A stretch of 6,432 nt of DNA from an uncultured Lachnospiraceae bacterium (GCA_910586405.1 CAJUII010000142.1:1-6432), one strand, 5' to 3'. Counted from the first letter of the stretch, positions 1-6,127 are shown. Made by a program: numbers and translations. Notes: a model not told the origin generated them from the sequence alone.

Positions 1-403
1 CGGACGCTGTCACTGCGCTGCCTGATGCCTGGCTCATCGGTCCTGTCTGTGTCTCATCTTTGCGCCCCATGGAAATACTGTCCACCGCTGTAATTGTTTT
101 CAGGACAGCGTCTACGGTACCATCACTCAGATCCGGTCCATTTACAGATCCACCGCCGCTCGATTTATGCAAATACCACGTATCTGTTGTTTTTTCATAT
201 TTATATACGTCTCCAGTGTCAATACACTCTGCTGTACTTCCAGTACCTGCATAATGGGGAAGCTTCTGTACATCAACAGATAATCCCTTGTAGTGGCGTG
301 TTGGACCAAGTACTTCTACAGCAACCCAGCTCCCCAGTTCCCAGATCTCACTGCCCTTTGCATAAAATTGCCCATCTTGTTCTATCCCTTTGTCTGCAAC
401 CAT
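1..403 (-). CDS. Phage minor structural / tail fibre protein, N-terminal part (runs off window)
   Basis: This open frame of 134 codons starts with ATG at 403 behind a very strong ribosome site (AGGAGGG at 411-417) and has no stop before the left edge, so the C-terminus is missing. Residues about 48-80 (LPHYAGTGSTAECIDTGDVY, then KYEKTTDTWYLHK) resemble the short beta-rich module common in minor structural proteins of Clostridia phages. A Gly/Ser linker follows (SSGGGSVNGP, 81-90). Residues 111-134 (SMGRKDETQTG, then SQASGSAVTAS) look like the start of YadA-head-type repeats, in which Ser-Ala-x-Gly and T-A-S-G spacings build a trimeric beta-roll; this is my inference from a short stretch. It lies 12 nt behind the 67-aa gene, as the last visible gene of the tail operon. 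It probably contributes to a fibre or tail-tip decoration. The phage structural assignment is fairly safe; the exact role is not. Confidence 0.65.
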   Translation of the reverse strand, partial: MVADKGIEQDGQFYAKGSEIWELGSWVAVEVLGPTRHYKGLSVDVQKLPHYAGTGSTAECIDTGDVYKYEKTTDTWYLHKSSGGGSVNGPDLSDGTVDAVLKTITAVDSISMGRKDETQTGPMSQASGSAVTAS

Positions 404-415
404 TGAATCCCCCTC

Positions 416-619
416 CTATTTTATCAATACAGCAATCTTTTTTACTTTCATAATCTTATCAAGAAAAATATAGGTAAACAGCTTGTTTGCATTCCCATTG
501 CTGTACGTTGCATTCATACATTCTGTGATTTCATTATTCTCATAACTACATGGAATGAGTGGTTCATTTACAAAGCCCTCTGTGTATGGTTTCTGGTAAA
601 TTGGCGTGTATTCAGCCAT
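416..619 (-). CDS. Small hypothetical protein in tail operon (67 aa)
   Basis: I do not recognise this protein. The frame stays open upstream to 757, but the start at 619 is chosen because AAGGGAGGG lies 5 nt before its ATG and because it falls 22 nt after the stop of the preceding gene; the longer version would overlap that gene deeply. The product begins MAEYTPIYQKPYTEGFVNEP. It carries two cysteines (about residues 24 and 34) and ends in a Lys/Ile-rich tail (KIMKVKKIAVLIK) with no clear transmembrane helix. It sits between two tail-fibre-like genes and is 12 nt from the next start, so it is surely co-transcribed with them. A small structural or fibre-assembly accessory would fit, but nothing in the sequence establishes it. 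Confidence 0.6.
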   Translation of the reverse strand: MAEYTPIYQKPYTEGFVNEPLIPCSYENNEITECMNATYSNGNANKLFTYIFLDKIMKVKKIAVLIK

Positions 620-641
620 ATAACCCTCCCTTATCAAGAAC

Positions 642-1616
642 TTAATCATAATACCAGGAAGCAGGTATGTCCTTAAAATTCTCTGCTTTGTCACAACCAT
701 TAAAGCACGCACCATATTTCTTTGTACTTGTATGTGTTTTCCATAACTCTGGTACATTTGATACTACATTGCGACATCTTGAAAATGTTCGTTCGAACGA
801 TTCTACGTTTGGGCGCCCGTCAAATAAGCCACCAGGTATGTATGTAAGATTTGAACAGTTGTAAAATGTATATCCAAAATCACTCGCATTGATACTGTCA
901 GCAAAAATATCACTAGGAATAGATGTCAATCCTGTGCAATATGCAAATGTATATTGAAATTGTACTGCCTCAGGGCAGTTTTTAAATAGTCCTGCCGGAA
1001 TACATTCAAGACCTGAACAACCACTAAAAGCATTATAAAAATTTTTTGCATTGGGACAGTTATCAAATAGTCCTGCTGGAATGTTTTTAAGGCTTTTACA
1101 CCTCATAAATGCGCTATCAAAACTCTCTACATTGGGACAGTTATCAAATAGTCCTGCTGGAATACGTTCAAGCCTCGTATCACCATAACATAAGCCAGTC
1201 AGTTGAGTAATTTTTTCCATTGTTTTAGGTAATTTCGTCAAAATTTCAATCAAAGCGTCTGATGAATAACGATATCCACTCCAAAAACGTATATTTTGTA
1301 TATCTCCTCTTATTTGTACCATAAACTTTGCTGATTTAGTGTAACTATGCCTACATATTCTCAGTGCTTCCATACTTTCAAAGTCTGAACTTTCACCATC
1401 ACCCCAGTCTATATGCACACTTCCTTGTACCTCAAATTCAAATGTATCTATAGGCATTATTAAAAATTTAAATATGCCTTCTTTTATCTTCTCCCACACC
1501 AGTGTCGCATTCCCCTCCCCGTCCGACAGATACATCTGGTCATGATAATGCCCGTTAAAATAAATATCTTTATGATCCTTTCCCTGAAAATAAAGCCGCG
1601 CGCTCTGCCTTCCCAT
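642..1616 (-). CDS. Phage tail protein with PKD-like and leucine-rich (BspA-like) repeats
   Basis: This 324-aa protein starts at an ATG overlapping the Tal stop (TAATG), with GGTGAGGTGG just upstream. The N-terminus (residues 7-30, RLYFQGKDHKDIYFNGHYHD) resembles the tail-attachment segment seen in Clostridia phage tail proteins. Residues about 62-107 look PKD-like: VHIDWGDG, then RHSYTKSAKFMVQIRGD, the usual WGDG ... H-x-Y pattern. Residues 149-283 are five 27-residue units with consensus L-x-x-I-P-x-G-L-F-x-N-C-P-N-x-x-x-F-x-x-x-F-x-x-C-x-x, followed by a degenerate sixth unit up to the end. These match the BspA/DUF285-like class of leucine-rich repeats. There is no signal peptide and no LPXTG motif, so it is not a secreted host adhesin; the position after Tal suggests a tail-tip or receptor-binding role. 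The exact repeat family is inferred from the pattern. Expression by coupling to Tal is likely. Confidence 0.8.
   Translation of the reverse strand: MGRQSARLYFQGKDHKDIYFNGHYHDQMYLSDGEGNATLVWEKIKEGIFKFLIMPIDTFEFEVQGSVHIDWGDGESSDFESMEALRICRHSYTKSAKFMVQIRGDIQNIRFWSGYRYSSDALIEILTKLPKTMEKITQLTGLCYGDTRLERIPAGLFDNCPNVESFDSAFMRCKSLKNIPAGLFDNCPNAKNFYNAFSGCSGLECIPAGLFKNCPEAVQFQYTFAYCTGLTSIPSDIFADSINASDFGYTFYNCSNLTYIPGGLFDGRPNVESFERTFSRCRNVVSNVPELWKTHTSTKKYGACFNGCDKAENFKDIPASWYYD
768..1172 (-). repeat. Five tandem 81-bp units coding leucine-rich repeats
   Basis: The five 27-codon units of the tail LRR protein lie head to tail here, each 81 bp. Two of them share a perfect 34-bp stretch, at 1049-1082 and 1130-1163, exactly 81 bp apart. 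A third copy ending at 1001 is similar but diverged. The outer units have drifted further. Such recent identity inside an older array suggests duplication or gene conversion between neighbouring units and gives a route to change repeat number without changing frame. Confidence 0.85.
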
Positions 1617-2857
1617 TACTCAACCACCACCTCACCCTGTATCAGATAAATTGTATTGGCAGCAATTGTCACCGGCAGCACTGGAACAGACTTCACGTCC
1701 CAACAGTTTTTATGTACGTTTTCAATTTTATTGTCGATTTCAGCTTTGTTGTAGGTGTCCATGTTCTCTATCCGGTTCTCGACGTCCTTAACTTTCTTAT
1801 CCAGCTTCTTCTGCTGCTTCTTTTTTATCTTTTTGGTCAGTTCCCTTCTGATTGATCCAAATACTAATGTAACTGTCTGCCCTGTATATTCCTTCCCCGT
1901 CAACACTGACTGGTATTCCTGCCCGTCTTTCAGAATCCTTGCATATCTCCCAATCTGCCATGCTGCCGGATTTACCAGTCCATCCTCTTTTAAAACAGTT
2001 ATCCGTATCAGGTTGTTGCATCCTGTTGTCAGCTCTGCAAGTGCCTTCTCGTATGCTGCCTGTTCAAAAGCCGTCTCCTCATCTTCCCTGACAAAAACGG
2101 TATCAAACATTACAGGTGTTAATCTTTCGTTATTTAAAGGATTTCTTTTTACTTCTCCCGATTTCGTTAGATAGTATATCAGTATCTCTTTCTTGTTGTT
2201 CTCATTAATCACGTAAAGCTTATTAAGCATTGTTTTATTGTCACTGGCCGTCGTAAATTCTTTGGATATGACATTGGGAAGGTCTGCCTCGATTGTTTTT
2301 TCTTCTTGATTAATTTTCCCTATCTGAAATGTTATTTTCTTTTCAGCGGTATTGACAACAGTCTCTACTATCACACCATATCGGTTTAACGCTGTCTGCA
2401 GCAAATCATAAAGATTATCAATATTAGATTCAATATCCAATTGTGCCTTTAACGTCTCGCTTTCAAGATCATACTCTACAGCATTCAAATTTTGCAGCTC
2501 ATCACCACTGTTTTCAAAATAATCCTGTATCACTTCCTTTATAAATTGCTCAAGTGATATTTCCTTTAACTTTTTCCTGTTCATATACATATCTGTGTCA
2601 AACAAGGACAAGAAAGGTTTATATGTTATTGTAAAAAAGGTGTCAGATTCTGTCACATTTTCTACGATACCAAAAAAACTGTCACTGTCTCCCTCCAGGT
2701 GAATATAGTCTCCTCTGCCTGCTTTGACTGCTCCCGGAAGCTGAATTTTATTGATGCTTAGAGATAAGTAATCAAATTCATACGATATTGAATCAATTTG
2801 ATAATGTGATATATACGAAAAATCATGATTAAATAATTCAATATTATACAGACTCAT
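1616..2857 (-). CDS. Phage tail hub / tail-associated protein (Tal-like, Gp37-like)
   Basis: This 413-aa protein follows Dit with a 14-nt overlap and a weak Shine-Dalgarno site, so it probably depends on coupling. Residues 1-90 (MSLYNIELFNHDFSYISHYQ ... FFGIVENV ... ITYKPFLSLFDTD) fit the N-terminal hub domain of siphophage tail-associated proteins. Residues 90-335 form a mixed alpha/beta region ending in EYTGQTVTLVFGSIRREL, a segment typical of the end of the hub core. Residues 336-382 are Lys/Glu-rich and predicted coiled coil, including YNKAEID, a phrase often seen in phage fibre stalks. A short C-terminal tail (NTIYLIQGEVVVE) follows. In known siphophages this protein forms a trimer closing the tail tube below Dit. 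At 413 aa it lacks room for a separate C-terminal peptidase or glycosidase; no such motif is seen. The ReqiPepy6 Gp37-like family is my best guess. Confidence 0.82.
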   Translation of the reverse strand: MSLYNIELFNHDFSYISHYQIDSISYEFDYLSLSINKIQLPGAVKAGRGDYIHLEGDSDSFFGIVENVTESDTFFTITYKPFLSLFDTDMYMNRKKLKEISLEQFIKEVIQDYFENSGDELQNLNAVEYDLESETLKAQLDIESNIDNLYDLLQTALNRYGVIVETVVNTAEKKITFQIGKINQEEKTIEADLPNVISKEFTTASDNKTMLNKLYVINENNKKEILIYYLTKSGEVKRNPLNNERLTPVMFDTVFVREDEETAFEQAAYEKALAELTTGCNNLIRITVLKEDGLVNPAAWQIGRYARILKDGQEYQSVLTGKEYTGQTVTLVFGSIRRELTKKIKKKQQKKLDKKVKDVENRIENMDTYNKAEIDNKIENVHKNCWDVKSVPVLPVTIAANTIYLIQGEVVVE

Positions 2858-3605
2858 ATTCTATCTTTGCCTCTACTTTCACATTTAATGCGCTGCTGCC
2901 ATCATGGAAAAACTCCAACACGTTTTCGCCATATCCCAGTGACACAAAACGTTTTGTTGAAAAATCAGATGTACCATACAGATCTGTGTCATTGTCGTAT
3001 TCTGCATAGTCCTTTACCTCATAGGACAGTTTTATGGTATCAATGATCATCTTATGCCCCGTGGGAATACTGCACATAAAACGCCCGCTGCACACTTCGA
3101 TACTGTTTAGATAATGTCTGTAATACGGATTGACACACGGACCCTGTATACAAATCCGAACACCTGCTCCAATGACGGTATCGCTGTGCATTGTTATAAC
3201 CGAACCGCCTTCGGCACACATTATTTTATAGTAGGTTCCAAGACTTTCAAAATTAATATTACACTGTAATCCACCGTTTTCCAGTTCTGACTTCTCCAGC
3301 GTTTTGACCACCACATCCAACAGATATTCATTATTTTCCGGCGTAAATCCGCCATAAACAAGTGTAAGCGGCTTATGCTGGATAAACGCCGAAAAATCAC
3401 TGAAATCGCTGTATCCCCGAAAACGTATCTTTCCGGTTATCTTTTTCTGCGAGAGACTACTCTTTTGTTGTATAAATCTGTTTCCTATACGAGTATACGA
3501 TGTATCATACCCCTGCCCCAGTCCCTTCATGGTATGGAAAAAGGAATCCATATCATTCAAACTCCACCTGCTCCCTAATGCATTTATCAGCGCAAACGTT
3601 CTCAT
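2844..3605 (-). CDS. Distal tail protein (Dit) / phage baseplate protein
   Basis: This 253-aa protein has the typical opening MRTFALINALGSRWSLND followed by MDSFFHTMKGLGQGYD, characteristic of Siphovirus tail component/Dit proteins. Residues 1-125 fit the N-terminal ring domain, with IRFRGYSDFSDFSAFI and LTLVYGG as recognisable strands. Residues 140-253 fit the C-terminal beta-sandwich domain, ending with the GYGENVLEFF turn that is common in the family. Six copies normally form a ring joining the tail tube to the hub. The start ATG shares its A with the stop of the tape measure fusion (TGATG), and GGGAGG lies 12 nt upstream. Length is normal for the family and there is no sign of damage, in contrast to the gene upstream. 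Position between tape measure and Tal is the canonical one. Confidence 0.88.
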   Translation of the reverse strand: MRTFALINALGSRWSLNDMDSFFHTMKGLGQGYDTSYTRIGNRFIQQKSSLSQKKITGKIRFRGYSDFSDFSAFIQHKPLTLVYGGFTPENNEYLLDVVVKTLEKSELENGGLQCNINFESLGTYYKIMCAEGGSVITMHSDTVIGAGVRICIQGPCVNPYYRHYLNSIEVCSGRFMCSIPTGHKMIIDTIKLSYEVKDYAEYDNDTDLYGTSDFSTKRFVSLGYGENVLEFFHDGSSALNVKVEAKIEYESV

Positions 3606-5671
3606 CAGTCAATCAAACCTCCCAGCTCCGTATTGATCCTGCTCACGATCGTGTTAGAAAGACCTTCAAACGCAATCATGCTAATTGATTTTTCAATTAC
3701 ATCTTTTACCGCGTTTACAACCAGATCCTGACCATCATAAATACCATCAGCAATCCCCTGCGGAATGCTGTAGCCAATTGCAGCAAACTTTCTTGATTTC
3801 TTCTGGCTGTCTATATCTAAACTTGTTTCAAAGCTTTTTATGGCAGCACTGCAAAGATCTGATACAGCTTTTTCAACATCGGGTGACTTCTTTGTAACCA
3901 TATCTGTCATATCATCGAGGCTGCTTGATGTACTTGACACAATATCTTTCATGGAATTATCCACGGCGGCACTGGTATTTTTCGTCGTTGAGACAGTCCG
4001 ATCTTCAATCTCTTTTTCTTTGACTTTTTGAATTTCAAGAACTGTATCCATTTTACTGCCGTAGAGCATTTCAACGCCCGCCATAGCTGCCGACAGGTTG
4101 TCTTTTGTCTGGCTCATCATCGCCCATTCATTCATTACTGCACTAAAAGATGTGGTATCATTCTGTGCTGCCGTAACAAGTTCATGTAAATATCCTGCCC
4201 CGTCAATCCCCATCTTCTGGATTGCCCCCAGCAGCCCCTTATCCAACAATCCCTGCTGCGCAAGCTCTGTCGCCTTGACCAAATCAAATCCATACTCTGT
4301 AAAATATTTTGTCTGTGAACGAAGGCTTTCGATCATGTCTTTCAGCGTGACATCCGACTTCATTTCCAGCTTATCAAACAGCTTAACCTGAGAACTGATA
4401 GACTCCTCCGCTTCTTTTTTTGATTCGGAATAAGTCTCCTTTAGCTTATCGACCCTCTCAGCGGTCTTTTCGACGGATTCATCAAGCTCCACGCCCAGCA
4501 GCATATAATCCAGCATAGCGTTCCCTGCATCTGCCAATACGCTGCTTTGACTGGTAAAAGCTGTTGTCAATTCTTCAACAGCTTCAGCCACCTCTGCCTG
4601 TCCATCTGTTACATCCTTATAATCATGTTCCAGCAGATCATCCAGCGCCTCATGAATCTCTTCTTTGCCCTCTTCAAGCGTTTCCACCGTTCCGATTATG
4701 TATCCTTCACCAGTTTCTTCGCCAAGATATTCTGTCTTTTTTGATGGCGAATGTATATCCAGTGCTTTTTTCATGGCATCATATACAGACAACATGCCGT
4801 TTGCCGCGACCGTGGCTGCTTCACGCATTTTCCGTGACAGACCGCGTATAACGCCTTCGCCTGTATCCAGTCCGATCCTCTCGCCTTCCTTCGCCGCCTT
4901 ATCCGCCAAGCCGACAAGGCCCCAGACCAGTTTGGCTTCCATACCGTCAACCGCCTCATCCGACGCACTGAGCATGCTTTCCTTTATCTTATTACAGCTT
5001 GTCTCTACATCCGCCCGGGTATGCGAAAGTATATCTATAGAAGCAGCTCTCTCTTTCCACGCCTCCATAAGTTCTATAAAGTCCTGACTGTTTGTCTCTG
5101 CTGCTTTCACAATCTCGTGCAGATATCCAGCACCTTCTATTCCCATCTGTTCGATTTCATTCAGAAATTCCCTGCTGAACTTCCCATCTGAGACAAGCTC
5201 CATTGCTTTCTGCAGGTCATCGTTGTATGTGGTCATGATCTCTGCCTGCTTCTGCATGTTATCAGCCATCTTCTCAACTGTCAGATCCGATTTCACTTCC
5301 AGCTCATTAAACAGTCCAATCTGCCCTTTAATGGATTTTTCCGCTTCTACATAAGCCTTGGCATACTCGGCATCAAGCTCAGCGAAATAATCCGCTACCT
5401 GTGAGGATACGGCGTATGCATCATTTAGTTTGTTCGCATGATGTACACTTAGATCATTGCTGTTAAACTTCCTTGTTGTGTCATAAAGATTACGAATACA
5501 TACCTGACACAGATATCTATCACGTTCCTTAATCTCTTCCCTTTTCTGCTGCCATGCAGATGTATAACGAAAACGATCGCATTCAGTCCGATGATTCTTT
5601 TTAACAGGTTTCATGTGGCAATTATATTTACTGTCATGTATCTTTTGGCAATATTGGCACGACTTTAACAT
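3605..5671 (-). CDS. HNH endonuclease N-terminus fused in frame to truncated tape measure protein
   Basis: This 688-aa frame joins two unrelated phage proteins. The start at 5671 is chosen over the upstream ATG at 5743 because GAGGAG (5678-5683) lies 6 nt away, the product opens with the usual HNH sequence MLKSCQYC, and a terminator lies in the longer version. Residues 1-86 carry zinc pairs C5/C8 and C55/C58, the RYLCQVC strand and the His-His pair H77/H78. The Asn, the final His and the CxxHH ligands that should follow are missing, so nuclease activity is unlikely. From about residue 87 (AVSSQVADYFAELDAEYAKA) the protein is the middle and C-terminus of a tape measure protein. It has two homologous segments of about 311 residues (GIEGAGYLHE at 177, GIDGAGYLHE at 488), and LDIHSPSK near 304 followed by GEETGEGYI, a common tape-measure phrase. 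No hydrophobic N-terminal half is present. Probably a non-functional relic of a deletion, or an assembly chimera. Confidence 0.85.
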   Translation of the reverse strand: MLKSCQYCQKIHDSKYNCHMKPVKKNHRTECDRFRYTSAWQQKREEIKERDRYLCQVCIRNLYDTTRKFNSNDLSVHHANKLNDAYAVSSQVADYFAELDAEYAKAYVEAEKSIKGQIGLFNELEVKSDLTVEKMADNMQKQAEIMTTYNDDLQKAMELVSDGKFSREFLNEIEQMGIEGAGYLHEIVKAAETNSQDFIELMEAWKERAASIDILSHTRADVETSCNKIKESMLSASDEAVDGMEAKLVWGLVGLADKAAKEGERIGLDTGEGVIRGLSRKMREAATVAANGMLSVYDAMKKALDIHSPSKKTEYLGEETGEGYIIGTVETLEEGKEEIHEALDDLLEHDYKDVTDGQAEVAEAVEELTTAFTSQSSVLADAGNAMLDYMLLGVELDESVEKTAERVDKLKETYSESKKEAEESISSQVKLFDKLEMKSDVTLKDMIESLRSQTKYFTEYGFDLVKATELAQQGLLDKGLLGAIQKMGIDGAGYLHELVTAAQNDTTSFSAVMNEWAMMSQTKDNLSAAMAGVEMLYGSKMDTVLEIQKVKEKEIEDRTVSTTKNTSAAVDNSMKDIVSSTSSSLDDMTDMVTKKSPDVEKAVSDLCSAAIKSFETSLDIDSQKKSRKFAAIGYSIPQGIADGIYDGQDLVVNAVKDVIEKSISMIAFEGLSNTIVSRINTELGGLID
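3797..5398 (-). repeat. Two diverged ~311-residue repeats in the tape measure part
   Basis: Residues about 92-311 (4739-5398) and 403-625 (3797-4465) of the fusion protein align without gaps over much of their length at a constant offset of 311. Examples are LFNELE/LFDKLE, KSDLT/KSDVT and GIEGAGYLHE/GIDGAGYLHE. The offset becomes 314 at LDIHSPSK/LDIDSQKK. The copies are diverged, so this is an old duplication within the tape measure, not a recent DNA repeat. The first unit appears to begin close to the point where the HNH sequence ends. Confidence 0.8.
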
Positions 5672-5677
5672 ACTGAT

Positions 5678-5683
5678 CTCCTC
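5678..5683 (-). promoter_or_regulatory. Ribosome binding site that fixes the HNH start
   Basis: The minus strand reads GAGGAG, 6 nt before the ATG at 5671. No comparable site precedes the ATG at 5743, and the terminator hairpin at 5701-5726 lies between the two. This supports an HNH protein starting at MLKSCQYC. Confidence 0.8.
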
Positions 5684-5700
5684 GCTTTTCCAGATAACAT

Positions 5701-5726
5701 AAAAAGAACGCTGTTCAACAGCGCTC
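5701..5726 (-). terminator. Intrinsic terminator just upstream of the HNH fusion
   Basis: On the minus strand GAGCGCTG and CAGCGTTC form an 8-bp stem (one G-U pair) around a TTGAA loop, directly followed by TTTTT. It ends 30 nt before the HNH start codon and lies after the palindrome pair. It may simply stop read-through from the upstream small genes. Because it sits between a candidate regulatory site and the late genes, it could instead be a leader terminator controlled by antitermination; that is inference. Confidence 0.78.
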
Positions 5727-5749
5727 TCATTGTTATGGGTCATATTTTG

Positions 5750-5797
5750 TTAATGTTAACATGAAAGCATCTGTTTGTTTCCATGTTAACATATTAA
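5750..5797. promoter_or_regulatory. Paired ATGTTAACAT palindromes, candidate operator
   Basis: Two identical, perfect 10-bp palindromes ATGTTAACAT lie at 5753-5762 and 5783-5792, with centres exactly 30 bp apart, about three helical turns. The surrounding bases extend the symmetry (TTAA outside, AAA inside), so the whole stretch is also one long imperfect inverted repeat that could fold as RNA or cruciform. It lies about 80-120 bp upstream of the HNH start, where Firmicutes phages often have the regulated late promoter. No convincing -35/-10 pair was found, so binding by an activator or by the RHH protein encoded next door is a guess. Confidence 0.55.
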
Positions 5798-5840
5798 AAG
5801 TAGAAAAAATCGACACTTGCATTCCTGCTACAAAAAACTT

Positions 5841-5880
5841 AAAAAGAGTAGTCGCTACTTGCCTAGAACATCGGTTACTC
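5841..5880 (-). terminator. Possible weak terminator behind the RHH gene
   Basis: Immediately after the RHH stop the minus strand holds GAGTAACCG and CGACTACTC, which pair over 9 positions with two A-C mismatches, and an alternative nested AGTAG-CGA-CTACT hairpin. A TTTTT run follows, with a second T-run close behind. Both stems are weak. The outer arms pair better in plus-strand RNA (two G-U pairs), but no plus-strand gene is seen that would need it. Confidence 0.4.
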
Positions 5881-6042
5881 TTATTCTTTTATATCTTCTT
5901 TCAGTTTCCTAATGCCGCGTCTGATACCTTCTGAATGTGGAATATTCTCTTGCGTACAATATCTTTCCAATATTTGATTACATTCCTCATCAAGCCTTAC
6001 TTGTCGTGGTTTTTCTTTCGGTGACACCGTAGGTCTACCCAT
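5881..6042 (-). CDS. Small ribbon-helix-helix (CopG/Arc-like) DNA-binding protein, 53 aa
   Basis: This complete short gene encodes MGRPTVSPKEKPRQVRLDEE followed by CNQILERYCTQENIPHSEGI and a basic C-terminus RRGIRKLKEDIKE. The basic MGRP start, the RQVRLD strand, a first helix around EECNQILERYC and a second helix around HSEGIRRGIRKLKE fit the ribbon-helix-helix fold, which binds DNA as a dimer through the strand. The best ribosome site, GGGGTGATG, is about 19 nt before the ATG, farther than usual, but no other in-frame start codon lies between. It is probably co-transcribed with the 54-aa gene 85 nt upstream. Likely role: repressor, possibly of its own promoter at 6342-6370 or of the palindrome pair at 5750-5797; neither target is shown by the sequence. 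Confidence 0.72.
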   Translation of the reverse strand: MGRPTVSPKEKPRQVRLDEECNQILERYCTQENIPHSEGIRRGIRKLKEDIKE

Positions 6043-6100
6043 TTTTTTATGTTCTACTTTACATCACCCCTTATTAGTGATATGTTAATTACAGGAGATT

Positions 6101-6120
6101 GGACGGTGGCAAGCCCGCCC
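6101..6120 (-). other. GC-rich hairpin between the two small genes
   Basis: In the 85-nt gap the minus strand contains GGGCGG and CCGTCC, a 6-bp stem (one G-U) around an 8-nt loop. It begins only a few bases after the 54-aa stop and is far more GC-rich than its surroundings. No T-run follows, so it is not a standard terminator. It could stabilise the upstream message end or separate expression of the two genes. Confidence 0.45.
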
Positions 6121-6127
6121 TTTCTTC

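Noticed and set aside
94..453. 119-aa plus-strand frame at the left edge
   Set aside because: It opposes the partial fibre gene, which has a strong ribosome site and phage-like content on the minus strand.
620..757. N-terminal extension of the 67-aa gene to 113 aa
   Set aside because: It overlaps the coding end of the LRR gene in another frame and lacks a ribosome site; the ATG at 619 has a strong one.
768..1172. CRISPR-like array or diversity-generating retroelement target
   Set aside because: The 81-bp periodicity is protein-coding with a 27-residue pattern and no spacers; no reverse transcriptase or template repeat is visible.
1797..2021. 74-aa minus-strand frame inside Tal
   Set aside because: It is an out-of-frame shadow of Tal with no ribosome site and no recognisable pattern.
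1755..2174. 139-aa plus-strand frame
   Set aside because: It is the antisense image of the Tal gene; its hydrophobic start is the complement of the Lys-rich coiled coil.
4665..5087. 140-aa plus-strand frame, and other plus-strand frames across 3375-5087
   Set aside because: They are antisense shadows of the Dit and HNH/tape measure genes, with low-complexity Ser/Phe-rich translations and no ribosome sites.
5672..5743. Longer start of the HNH fusion (ATG at 5743, 24 extra residues)
   Set aside because: No ribosome site there, the stretch contains the terminator hairpin, and the HNH family begins at MLKSCQYC behind a clear GAGGAG.
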